From assembly GCA_965204855.1 (NCBI GenBank), contig OZ242018.1, forward strand, positions 1,488,001 through 1,552,000: DNA of 64,000 bases, read 5' to 3'. The notes under the pieces are model-generated. The model searched no databases, was not told the origin of the DNA, and worked only from the letters and a program-made list of their open reading frames with translations. Below are positions 43,106-50,852 of this stretch, piece after piece. Numbering within the stretch: the stretch's first letter is position 1; each line of letters begins with the position of its first letter. A program made the translations under genes and the position numbers. The DNA comes from Bin90 sp965204855 (GTDB lineage Bacteria; Chloroflexota; Dehalococcoidia; Lucifugimonadales; JADFKI01).

Positions 43106-43159
43106 TGTGAATTACTCCTGACGCAGTCTTTCACTAGCGAGTTTAGAGGCGGATATGGA

Positions 43160-43969
43160 CTAGACACCCTGCCAGACGCGGCGACCGCCTTCTCGCACGA
43201 AGCGGCCGAAGCCGTTACCCGGGAAGTGTCCGGCGGATACGAGAGTGCCGTCCGCTTCCAGTCTATCGAGCACCGAGCGGCGCGTATGCCGGGAAAGCTC
43301 AGGGTCAACGTCGAATACAGGGCTCCAGTCGGTGTACTGCGCCTGCGCGGGGCTGTGCACCACATCGCCAAGAATATATCCGCGCTCACCTGCCGACGAC
43401 ACGACGATGGATATATGTCCCGGAGTATGTCCGGGTGTGCTGACCGCCGTCAGTTCGTCAGTAATGTTGTAGTCATCGTTGCCGATTAGATCGATGATGT
43501 TCAGCTCGTGAAGGGGCAGCACCTGCTCCCTGACATGTGGGTGGTCTTCTGACTCGGCGATTTCGGGAGACGTCCAGAAGTCCCAGTCGGCCTGCGTTGC
43601 GATGTAGCGTGCGTTAGGGAAGGTGGGACTCCCGTCGGTAAGGTTCCAGCCCACATGGTCCGGGTGCAGATGCGTCAGAACAACAAGGTCAACACTCGCG
43701 GGATCGATGCCCTTATCGCGCATTTCGCTCATCAGTGTGCCGTCAGGAGCCTGAAGACCCGTATCAACGATGATGAGCTTGCCACCCGAGCGAACGGCGG
43801 TCGTGCCGAATCGCGGGTGAATAAATTCGCCGTCCAGTAATTCCGGGTATTCGGACTGCCATATCTCCAACGTGCTGGCCTCAAACACTACGAGCGGCTG
43901 CATTTCGCCCTGCCCGTCTGTCAGCGCGACCATTTCTACGTTTCCGACCGTAGCAGTATGACTTGCCAT
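43160..43969 (-). CDS. MBL-fold metallo-hydrolase
   Basis: A 269-aa metallo-beta-lactamase-fold enzyme with binuclear site motif LTHLHPDHVGWN, GHTPGHISIVV and a late SAGHFPGNGFGRF, of the quorum-quenching lactonase / glyoxalase II-like branch. ATG 43969 is set by GGAGG 6 nt upstream; the frame is open to 44041. A TTGAAC-17-TAACAT sequence on the minus strand about 70 nt upstream is a possible promoter. It is divergent from selD. Confidence 0.85.
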   Translation of the reverse strand: MASHTATVGNVEMVALTDGQGEMQPLVVFEASTLEIWQSEYPELLDGEFIHPRFGTTAVRSGGKLIIVDTGLQAPDGTLMSEMRDKGIDPASVDLVVLTHLHPDHVGWNLTDGSPTFPNARYIATQADWDFWTSPEIAESEDHPHVREQVLPLHELNIIDLIGNDDYNITDELTAVSTPGHTPGHISIVVSSAGERGYILGDVVHSPAQAQYTDWSPVFDVDPELSRHTRRSVLDRLEADGTLVSAGHFPGNGFGRFVREGGRRVWQGV

Positions 43970-44085
43970 GAGTCCCTCCAGCAATTTCTGGTATGATAGT
44001 CGCCTAATGTTAACCTGAAAATGATACTGGTTCAATCGCACATGGAATCGCAGACACTAGAGGCAATCAGAATTGGGGGAACGCA

Positions 44086-45144
44086 ATGACACTGACACAC
44101 GAGGAAGTAAGGCTAACTGAGCTGGCAAGCTGCGCCGGCTGAGCGTCCAAGTTCAGTCCTAAGGACCTGGCGCAGGTACTGCGTCAGCTGCCGGTAAACG
44201 AAGATCCAAACCTGCTCGTGGGCATATCCACGGGGGATGACGCTGCCGTGTACAAGATGAGCGACGAGATGGCGATCGTCTCGACGGTGGACTTCTTCCC
44301 GCCCATCGTTGACGACCCGTTCAAGTTTGGAGAAATCGCCGTTACCAACGCATTGAGCGATGTGTACGCAATGGGCGGAAAGCCCGTCATAGCGCTGAAT
44401 ATAGTGGGCTTTCCGGTGAACCTGCCGCACGACATTCTTGGCGAGATTCTGAGCGGCGGCGCATCAAAGGCGCAAGAGGCGGGTGTGCTCATCGTGGGAG
44501 GTCATACCGTTGACGACGCTGAGCCGAAGTACGGCCTGTCGGTCACGGGCGTGGTGCATCCTGGAGAGCAGGTTACGAACGCGGGCGCCCAGCCCGGCGA
44601 TATTCTAGTCCTGACGAAGCCGATTGGCACGGGCATCATCACAACGGCCGGCAAGCAGGAGCGGGTCGGGGCTGAGACCCTCGATCGCGCCGTGAAGGTC
44701 ATGAGTGAGCTGAACCACAAGGCGTCAGAGGCGATGATGCATGTGGGCGTGAACGCGTGCGTGGACATAACAGGATTTGGGCTGCTGGGGCACTTGCGTC
44801 TCATTACGGCAGGGAGTGGTGTCAGCGCCCATGTGAAGGTGAGCGATGTCCCGGTCATCGAAGGAGTTCATGAGCTGCTGAATATGGGTATTGCCCCAGG
44901 CGGCACTCATCGCAACCTGGAGTCGCTGGAAGGCGTTGTGGACTGGCACTCCGATATCTCGACGGAGACCCAGATACTGCTGGCGGACGCGCAGACATCA
45001 GGCGGACTGCTGATGTCAGTCATCCCCGAGAAGCTGGATGATCTGCTTACCGCGCTTGGTCACGCGGGTGTGAAGACGAGGGCAGTTATCGGAAAGATAG
45101 TCGAGCGCGACGGGGCGGAGGCTGCGATTTCGGTTGTGCCGTAA
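44086..45144 (+). CDS. selD: Selenide, water dikinase with selenocysteine at the active site
   Basis: A 352-aa enzyme that makes selenophosphate from selenide and ATP. The frame starts at ATG 44086, 5 nt after GGGGGA, and holds a TGA at 44140-44142, codon 19. Translated as Sec, ASCAG-U-ASKFSPKDLAQ aligns with the catalytic Cys17-x-x-Lys20 of E. coli SelD, with Lys22 conserved here. Downstream, STGDDAAVYKMSDE (ATP binding), STVDFFPPIVDDPFKFG and LIVGGHTVDDAEPKYG are family blocks. The 5' part would be missed by calling from the later ATG at 44218. Sec-containing SelD is known in other bacteria; here it is supported by a candidate SECIS and by selA and tRNA-Sec. Confidence 0.94.
44170..44184 (+). 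promoter_or_regulatory. Candidate SECIS element of selD
   Basis: GCGCAG (44170-44175), loop GTA, CTGCGT (44179-44184): a 6-bp stem (outer pair G-U) with G first in the loop, 33 nt after the TGA. This falls within the 16-37 nt spacing rule. An alternative shorter hairpin GTCC-TAA-GGAC lies at 44156-44166, but its loop has no early G. Confidence 0.6.
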
Positions 45145-45146
45145 TT

Positions 45147-46307
45147 TTGGTGTCGATTCTCACTACTCGGTGCGCGGGCTTAGTGTCCCTTCGATGGGCC
45201 ACGATGCTCGCGCTCTTCATTGCAGCGCTGTGGGCGTGCGGAACTCCAACTGGCATCGAAGAGAGTGGCGGCCTGACTGTTGCGCCGACATCCGGTGCCT
45301 CCCCGTCAAGCAGCACAAGCGCCTCAGTTACGAATACGGAATCAACCTCGACTCCAACGCACATACTGGTCAGCCAATTGCAAGTGGCGACGACTACTAC
45401 CTCGCCGACGGTAGAGGCGACGCAAGCCACTGCGGAACGCTCGCAGCATGGGATATCACGCAGTGGGAACGCAAGTGAAACAACCGCCAGTGACTCGGGT
45501 ACCAAGTCAGCATTGGCTGCCGAAGTAACACCTTCGCCCACTGCGGAGGCAGAGCCGTCTTGGTCTCCAACACCTTTGCGTATGGATCAGACCCCGCCGC
45601 TCTCGTTCACGCCAAAACCTCTGTCGACCAGTATAGCTGCGCCACCCAATTCAACTCACACTCCCTCAGCGACTGCCACACCTCCGCCAGCGCAACCTAC
45701 GACGGTCACACCAACGCTTACTCCACACCCTACTTCAACGGCGACTCGAACCGCCACGAGCGTTCCTTCGCCCACTCCCATTGCGACGCTAACGCAGGTG
45801 CCTAGCCCATCACCGACACCGGCGCCTACCTCAACTTCGACGCCCACTGCGACCGCGACTCCAACACCATCCCACACGCCTGTGCCTGATCACTGCCGTA
45901 TCAAGGGCAACATCAACATGGAGAGCGGTGAGCGTGTATATCATACGCCCGACAGCCCCTGGTATGCGCACACGGAGATTGATACGAGTGCGGGGGAGCG
46001 TTGGTTCTGCACGGAGCGAGAAGCGCGGGAGGCGGGTTGGCGAGCGCCACAAAGGGCGCAGGCAAGACCGACATCCACGGCAGTCCAGAGCGCACCGTCG
46101 GCCGTCTGTGAAACGACCGTCAACATCAACACAGCGGACTCGGAAGAGTTGGAGACTCTACCGGGCATTGGGCCGGTGAAGGCACAAGCCATTGTGGACT
46201 ATCGAGATGAGAACGGCAATTTCACCAGCATTGAAGATTTGGACGATGTGAAAGGGATTGGTGAAAAGACTTTGGAAAAGATTTCGCCGTGCGTAGTCTT
46301 GCGTTAA
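45147..46307 (+). CDS. Lipoprotein with sunset-like and ComEA-type helix-hairpin-helix domains
   Basis: A 386-aa surface protein. A signal peptide ends in lipobox LWAC (Cys about 31). A long Thr/Pro/Ser linker (about 40-245, with TPTATATPTPSHTPV-type repeats) reaches a domain beginning CRIKGNINMESGERVYHTPD and ending GERWFCTEREAREAGWR, which I read as a 'sunset'-type domain. The last 70 residues form a ComEA helix-hairpin-helix: VNINTADSEELETLPGIGPV, then GIGEKTLEKI. HhH units bind DNA, so it may tether or take up DNA at the cell surface. TTG 45147 lies 2 nt after selD; a shorter start at ATG 45201 lacks a positive N-region. Confidence 0.75.
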   Translation: MVSILTTRCAGLVSLRWATMLALFIAALWACGTPTGIEESGGLTVAPTSGASPSSSTSASVTNTESTSTPTHILVSQLQVATTTTSPTVEATQATAERSQHGISRSGNASETTASDSGTKSALAAEVTPSPTAEAEPSWSPTPLRMDQTPPLSFTPKPLSTSIAAPPNSTHTPSATATPPPAQPTTVTPTLTPHPTSTATRTATSVPSPTPIATLTQVPSPSPTPAPTSTSTPTATATPTPSHTPVPDHCRIKGNINMESGERVYHTPDSPWYAHTEIDTSAGERWFCTEREAREAGWRAPQRAQARPTSTAVQSAPSAVCETTVNINTADSEELETLPGIGPVKAQAIVDYRDENGNFTSIEDLDDVKGIGEKTLEKISPCVVLR

Positions 46308-46399
46308 TCGAGCATTGCGGTGATTCCAGATGCAAATTATTGGCGATTGGGCGACCGCTTTGGTATCGTTGATTGGAACCGCAAGCTGAGGAGAATGAC

Positions 46400-48082
46400 G
46401 TGATAGTCAGAGATAGAGTTGCCGACATAGTCAGACAGGCGCTGATTGCGGCGCAGAGCGCGGATGAACTGCCATCGATACTGGTGGAGGACATTGCCGT
46501 CGAGCGCCCGCAAAACGCAGAGCATGGGGACTTCGCCACTAGCCTGCCGCTGAAGCTCGCACGCCCGATGCGAATGAACCCACTTCAGATTGCCGAACGG
46601 CTCGCGGCGCGCCTGCCAGTTGGCAACCAAAGTGACGGCCTTCTGGAATCGGCTGCGGTCGCCCGGCCCGGCTTCATTAACTTGACGATTAAGCAATCAT
46701 GGCTGCAAGAGCAGGTCGAGACCATCAGAGCAGCAGGAACCGAGTTCGGCAACATCGAAATGGGAGGCGGCAGATCCGTACAGGTCGAGTTCGTGAGCGC
46801 GAATCCTGTGGGACCGTTGCTTATATCGCATGCTCGTGGCGGTGTCATCGGCAGCGCACTGGCAAACATCCTACAGGCGGCAGGTTACGATGTTACGCGC
46901 GAGTATTACTTCAACGACGCCGGGGCGCAGATTGGGCATTTCGCAAGGACGCTGCACACACGCTACTTGCAGCAGTGCGGCAGGGATGCGGAACTGAATG
47001 AGGACGATTATCGCGGCGAGTACATGGTTGACCTAGCGGCGGATATTCTGAGTGAGGAAGGCGAACGCTTTCTCGGCATGCCGGATGATGACGCGAGACA
47101 AGAACTTGGCGCGCTGGGCGTCGATAAGTTCATGGCGCGTATTCGTGAGGACCTGGTGAATCTTCGCATCGAGTTCGACGAGTGGTTCAACGAAAAAACG
47201 CTATTCGTTGACGGGCAGTTCGAGCGTTCCATGTCGCTGCTGCGCGAGAACGACTATGTTACCGAGAATCAAGGCGCGGTCTGGTTCGCCTCGACCAAAG
47301 TAGGCGATGACAAGGACAAGGTCCTCGTTCGTAGTAACGGCATTCCGACCTACTTCGCCTCAGATGTGGCTTATCACTACAACAAGTTCTTTGAGCGAGA
47401 TTTCGACCGGGTAATCAATATCTGGGGAGCCGACCACCAGGGACACGCGCTGTTCATGAAGGCGCTTGTAGCAGCGCTCGGCATGCCTGAAGACAGGCTG
47501 ACGCTCATCATCAACCAGCTCGTTACTCTGAAGCGGAGCGGTGAGACGGTACGGCTGTCGAAGCGCACGGGAGACGTGATAACGCTGCGGGAGGTGATAG
47601 ACGAGGTGGGAGCGGACGCCTGCCGCTTCTTCTTCCTGTCACGCGCGGCGGACAGTCAGATGGAGTTCGACCTCGAACTCGCTAAGGAGCAGTCGCAGGA
47701 GAACCCGGTGTATTATGTGCAGTACGCGCACGCTCGCATAGCCGGAATTCTACGGCTGGCAGAAGAGCGCAGCATAGACTACGCGGACGGAGACGTGTCC
47801 TTGCTCACCCATGAGGCGGAGCTGGCCCTGGTTCGCAAGATTCTGGAGCTGCCAGAGCTAATCGGGATGATGTCGCGCAGCCTTGAGGCGCACCACCTGC
47901 CCCACTACGCATCGGACCTCGCGACGGCGTTCCACTGGTTTTATCAGAACTGCCGAGTGGTTTCAGGCGTCGAGGGCGAAGAGGCGTTGAGCAAGGCACG
48001 CCTGAAGCTAGTGGATGCGGCTCGCGTTGTCCTCGCGCGCTGCCTGAGCTTGATGGTCATGGAAGCGCCGGAGAAGATGTGA
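46400..48082 (+). CDS. argS: Arginyl-tRNA synthetase
   Basis: A 560-aa class I synthetase. An N-terminal Add1 domain (1-90) precedes EFVSANPVGPLLISHARGG, in which the HIGH element reads L-I-S-H, so the first His and the Gly of HxGH are replaced. The catalytic core follows with SNGIPTYFASDVAYHYNKF and WGADHQGHALFMKAL, and VRLSKRTGDVITLREV replaces KMSKS, as in many ArgRS. The C-terminal DALR anticodon domain (YAHARIAGILRLAE) is intact. GTG 46400, 6 nt after GAGGAG, is the best start; the frame is open to 46373. Confidence 0.92.
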   Translation: MIVRDRVADIVRQALIAAQSADELPSILVEDIAVERPQNAEHGDFATSLPLKLARPMRMNPLQIAERLAARLPVGNQSDGLLESAAVARPGFINLTIKQSWLQEQVETIRAAGTEFGNIEMGGGRSVQVEFVSANPVGPLLISHARGGVIGSALANILQAAGYDVTREYYFNDAGAQIGHFARTLHTRYLQQCGRDAELNEDDYRGEYMVDLAADILSEEGERFLGMPDDDARQELGALGVDKFMARIREDLVNLRIEFDEWFNEKTLFVDGQFERSMSLLRENDYVTENQGAVWFASTKVGDDKDKVLVRSNGIPTYFASDVAYHYNKFFERDFDRVINIWGADHQGHALFMKALVAALGMPEDRLTLIINQLVTLKRSGETVRLSKRTGDVITLREVIDEVGADACRFFFLSRAADSQMEFDLELAKEQSQENPVYYVQYAHARIAGILRLAEERSIDYADGDVSLLTHEAELALVRKILELPELIGMMSRSLEAHHLPHYASDLATAFHWFYQNCRVVSGVEGEEALSKARLKLVDAARVVLARCLSLMVMEAPEKM

Positions 48083-48160
48083 GGGAAGTTTTCAGTAGCC
48101 AGTTTTCAGTTATCAGTCTTCCGGTTGCCCGATGACTGACGACTGACGACAAATGGCTGA

Positions 48161-48673
48161 CTACTCCAAGTTCCCCTGCGCCTTGTACTTCTTGGTCTTC
48201 TCCATATAGACGTCGCAGTACCATTTCATCTTGGCTAGGTGCCGCTCGCTCACCTCTCGAATCGCCTTGCCGGGAGAGCCGACAACCAGAGAGCGTGGAG
48301 GAATTTTAACATCGTCCACCAGCATCGTTCCGGAGGCGATTAGGCTGTACTCGCCAATTTCGACGCCGTCATTGAGTGTCGCGCCGTTACCGATGACCGC
48401 GCGCGTGCCCACGGTCTTAGCGTGGCATAGCACCTTGTGCCCGATGGTCACATAGTCGCCAATTTCAACGTCGGCATCACCGTGCACAGCGGAGTTATCC
48501 TGAATGTTGGTGTGCTTGCCGATGACTATCTTGCCCATATCGGCGCGCACGACCGCTCCGGGCCAGACGCTCGAGCCTTCGCCGATCTCCACGTCGCCGA
48601 TGACATAGGCGAATTCGCTGATGAACGCTGTTGGGTGTATCTTCGGGGTTGCGTCTCCGAGGGTGCGTATCAT
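48161..48673 (-). CDS. Gamma-class carbonic anhydrase-like hexapeptide protein
   Basis: A 170-aa left-handed beta-helix protein of the YrdA/PaaY/CaiE group. Hexapeptide repeats run from about 15 to 140. The Zn ligands are present: His in NIQDNSAVHGDAD and two His in TIGHKVLCHAKTVG. The C-terminal helix (SERHLAKMKWYCDVYMEKTK) is typical. It may hydrate CO2 or help a CoA or acyl enzyme. The upstream antitoxin-like gene ends 6 nt before it on the same strand. Confidence 0.88.
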   Translation of the reverse strand: MIRTLGDATPKIHPTAFISEFAYVIGDVEIGEGSSVWPGAVVRADMGKIVIGKHTNIQDNSAVHGDADVEIGDYVTIGHKVLCHAKTVGTRAVIGNGATLNDGVEIGEYSLIASGTMLVDDVKIPPRSLVVGSPGKAIREVSERHLAKMKWYCDVYMEKTKKYKAQGNLE

Positions 48674-48679
48674 AGAGGG

Positions 48680-48979
48680 TTACTCCTCAGTTTGTTCTGA
48701 AGTATCGGCTAGAAGACGATTGCCGTCATAAGGGATTTCTCCCCTGCTCATTTTCGCGTAGTCGTCATCCCAGTAATCAGCCAAGCAACTGTTCATTTGG
48801 GCGACTTTGTTGACGGATTCGATAAAATCGGCTATTTCCTTCTCGGCTGCCTCATTTTGCAACGCGAGAACGGATAGAGCGCGTGCTACAACTTCACTTT
48901 GTGTTTCGCCATTAGCTTTACGCTCGCGTTCAATGAATTGTAGCTTCTCCTCGGAAAGTGTCAGGGTTATGCTCGGCAT
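48680..48979 (-). CDS. Ribbon-helix-helix / antitoxin-like small protein
   Basis: A 99-aa protein. The first 50 residues, MPSITLTLSEEKLQFIERER then NGETQSEVVARALSVLALQN, look like a ParD/RHH N-terminus with a following helix. The tail is acidic (DDDYAKMSRGEIPYDGN). No toxin gene lies beside it. It is probably co-transcribed with the carbonic anhydrase-like gene. GGAGGA lies 7 nt before ATG 48979. Confidence 0.55.
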   Translation of the reverse strand: MPSITLTLSEEKLQFIERERKANGETQSEVVARALSVLALQNEAAEKEIADFIESVNKVAQMNSCLADYWDDDYAKMSRGEIPYDGNRLLADTSEQTEE

Positions 48980-49121
48980 GCGATTTCCTCCGAGTGTCGG
49001 TGCGAATCGTGCGCGTTCAAGTATGGCATATCAGGGGTTGGCGTGGCAACGGAGGATGGCGGTGCGGGTTTCGGATGGTGAAGTGTTGAGTATGCTCATG
49101 GGCTTGTGGTATCTTTGACGG

Positions 49122-49243
49122 CGTACCAGGGAGCGGCGGGTTGTGAAGAAAAGCAACTTGCCTGCCCATTTTAGCCCACAACGATTGGGGCGGCGCGTTT
49201 TCGCGCCCCTGAATGGTCGTTGTGGGTAATGCTCCCTGGTACG
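49122..49243. repeat. Nested palindromic element (MITE-like or structured RNA)
   Basis: A perfect 13-bp terminal inverted repeat, CGTACCAGGGAGC (49122-49134) and GCTCCCTGGTACG (49231-49243), encloses a second perfect 10-bp inverted repeat, CCCACAACGA (49175-49184) and TCGTTGTGGG (49217-49226), which in turn encloses GGCGCG-TTTT-CGCGCC (49192-49207). A GTTGTG at 49140-49145 could pair with CACAAC (49177-49182) as an alternative. The flanks GACGG (before) and GACGC (after) match at 4 of 5 positions. No coding frame is evident. Confidence 0.7.
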
Positions 49244-49277
49244 GACGCGCTATCCTGAACCATGAAGGGGCATTTTG

Positions 49278-50681
49278 ATGCAGTCTAGAATTGTCGTTTT
49301 CTTTGTGCTCGCAGGGCTAATCTTCGGAGTCGCTTGTGGCGACACGCCTGAAGTGGAACAGCAACCTGCGTCCGCGTCCGAATCACAGGCTGTGCCCGCT
49401 GAACTAATGCCTACGAACGCAACTGAACCGCAAACCGAGACGCCTGTGCCGATAGAAGCAGCTATACTACCGACGGAGACTCCGCCACCCACACATACGC
49501 CGGTCCCAACGACGACTCCCATCCCGTCAACCGCTACGTCTGTGCCGACAAAAACGCCCGCGCCACCTCCTGTGATCATTCCAACAACCACGCCTGAACC
49601 CATTCCGACCAGCGCACCTGCAAGTCAGCCTGAACCTACGGCAACGCCGGCAGCAAACACTATTAATCCTGGCACACATAGAATTGGGGCGGATGCAGAA
49701 CCTGGATTGTATATGGGAATTGCAGGAACGAGTATCCACGATTCCTGCTACTGGGCAAGATTGTCGGATCTGTCGGGAAGTTTTGATAGCATTGTCACAA
49801 GCAATAACGCCTTGGGACAATTCTATGTAGAAGTAGATACAAGTGACGCTGCCCTAGAAACTGACTGCGTTCTATCGAAAGTAGAGGAAGGCAAAGCCGT
49901 GTCTTTTCCAATTGAGGACGGGCTTGTTCCGATTGGCACTTATCGGATTCCCGACGACCTGTCGCCTGGTCTATATAGAGGTGAGGCAGGAACGGACATC
50001 CTTGATTCCTGCTACTGGGCAAGACTGTCTGACTTGTCTGGAAGCTGGGAGAGTATTATCACCAGCGATAACGCTCTCGGACAATTCTATATAGAAGTTG
50101 ATGAAACTGACGCTGCCTTGGAAACTGACTGTGCTCTATCGAAAGTAGAGGAAGGCAAAGCTGCGTCTTCTCCAGTCAAAGACCGGCTTGTTCCAATAGG
50201 CACTTATCGGATTCCCGACGACCTGTCGCCTGGTCTATATAGAGGTGAGGCAGGAACGGACATCCTTGATTCCTGCTACTGGGCAAGACTGTCTGACTTG
50301 TCTGGAAGCTGGGAGAGTATTATCACCAGCGATAACGCTCTCGGACAATTCTATATAGAAGTTGATGAAACTGACGCTGCCTTGGAAACTGACTGTGCTC
50401 TATCGAAAGTAGAGGAAGGCAAAGCTGCGTCTTCTCCAGTCAAAGACCGGCTTGTTCCAATAGGCACTTATCGGATTCCCGACGACCTGTCGCCTGGTCT
50501 GTATAGGGGTGAGGCAGGAACGGACATCCTTGATTCCTGCTACTGGGCAAGACTGTCTGACTTGTCTGGAAGCTGGGAGAGTATCATCACTAGCGATAAC
50601 GCTGTTGGACAATTCTATATAGAAGTTGATGCGACTGACGCCGCTCTGAAAACTGACTGCAATCTAACTATTGCAGAGTAA
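49278..50681 (+). CDS. Lipoprotein with four 88-residue repeats
   Basis: A 467-aa protein. The lipobox is GVAC (Cys about 21), then a Thr/Pro-rich linker (about 25-125, with PTPTP-type runs). From about 130 to 467 there are four units of about 88 residues, each with a strand-like core G-T-Y-R-I-P-D-D-L-S-P-G-L-Y-R-G-E-A-G (quoted as a pattern), DSCYWARLSDLSGSWESIIT, and a VEVD...ALETDC block with two Cys. Units 2 and 3 are nearly identical at DNA level. No function is known; extracellular beta-rich repeats that bind a ligand or surface are likely. ATG 49278 follows AGGGG. Confidence 0.75.
   Translation: MQSRIVVFFVLAGLIFGVACGDTPEVEQQPASASESQAVPAELMPTNATEPQTETPVPIEAAILPTETPPPTHTPVPTTTPIPSTATSVPTKTPAPPPVIIPTTTPEPIPTSAPASQPEPTATPAANTINPGTHRIGADAEPGLYMGIAGTSIHDSCYWARLSDLSGSFDSIVTSNNALGQFYVEVDTSDAALETDCVLSKVEEGKAVSFPIEDGLVPIGTYRIPDDLSPGLYRGEAGTDILDSCYWARLSDLSGSWESIITSDNALGQFYIEVDETDAALETDCALSKVEEGKAASSPVKDRLVPIGTYRIPDDLSPGLYRGEAGTDILDSCYWARLSDLSGSWESIITSDNALGQFYIEVDETDAALETDCALSKVEEGKAASSPVKDRLVPIGTYRIPDDLSPGLYRGEAGTDILDSCYWARLSDLSGSWESIITSDNAVGQFYIEVDATDAALKTDCNLTIAE
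49923..50681 (+). repeat. 264-bp tandem repeats inside the lipoprotein gene
   Basis: The CTTGTTCC unit start recurs at 49923, 50187 and 50451, exactly 264 bp apart. Units 2 (49923-50186) and 3 (50187-50450) differ only at the start (CCGATTGG against CCAATAGG); unit 4 is slightly more diverged. A more diverged first unit precedes 49923. Recent duplication or gene conversion is implied. Confidence 0.9.
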
Positions 50682-50852
50682 GGCGATGCTGATAGGTAAC
50701 TATTTCCTACCTAAGTTGGCAAGACGCTGAAGCTGCCGGTGAAATGCGATTGAAAGGCTCAAAGGGTCATGGTAAGGGGTTTCTAACATCTTTGGTTCCA
50801 AGTGCACGCGGTGGGTTCAGAAAATGGTTTGTCTGTGAAGAGTAATGCATGG

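Noticed and set aside
44156..44166. GTCC-TAA-GGAC hairpin as the selD SECIS
   Set aside because: The stem is short and the loop lacks a G in its first two positions; the 44170-44184 hairpin fits better, though neither is proven.
48083..48160. CAGTTTTCAGTTATCAGT / ACTGACGACTGACGAC stretch between argS and the carbonic anhydrase gene
   Set aside because: Simple low-complexity repeats common in intergenic regions; no terminator stem with a T-tract was found.
49923..50681. Possible CRISPR-like repeat array
   Set aside because: The 264-bp units are coding, lack short repeat and spacer structure, and code for repeated protein domains.
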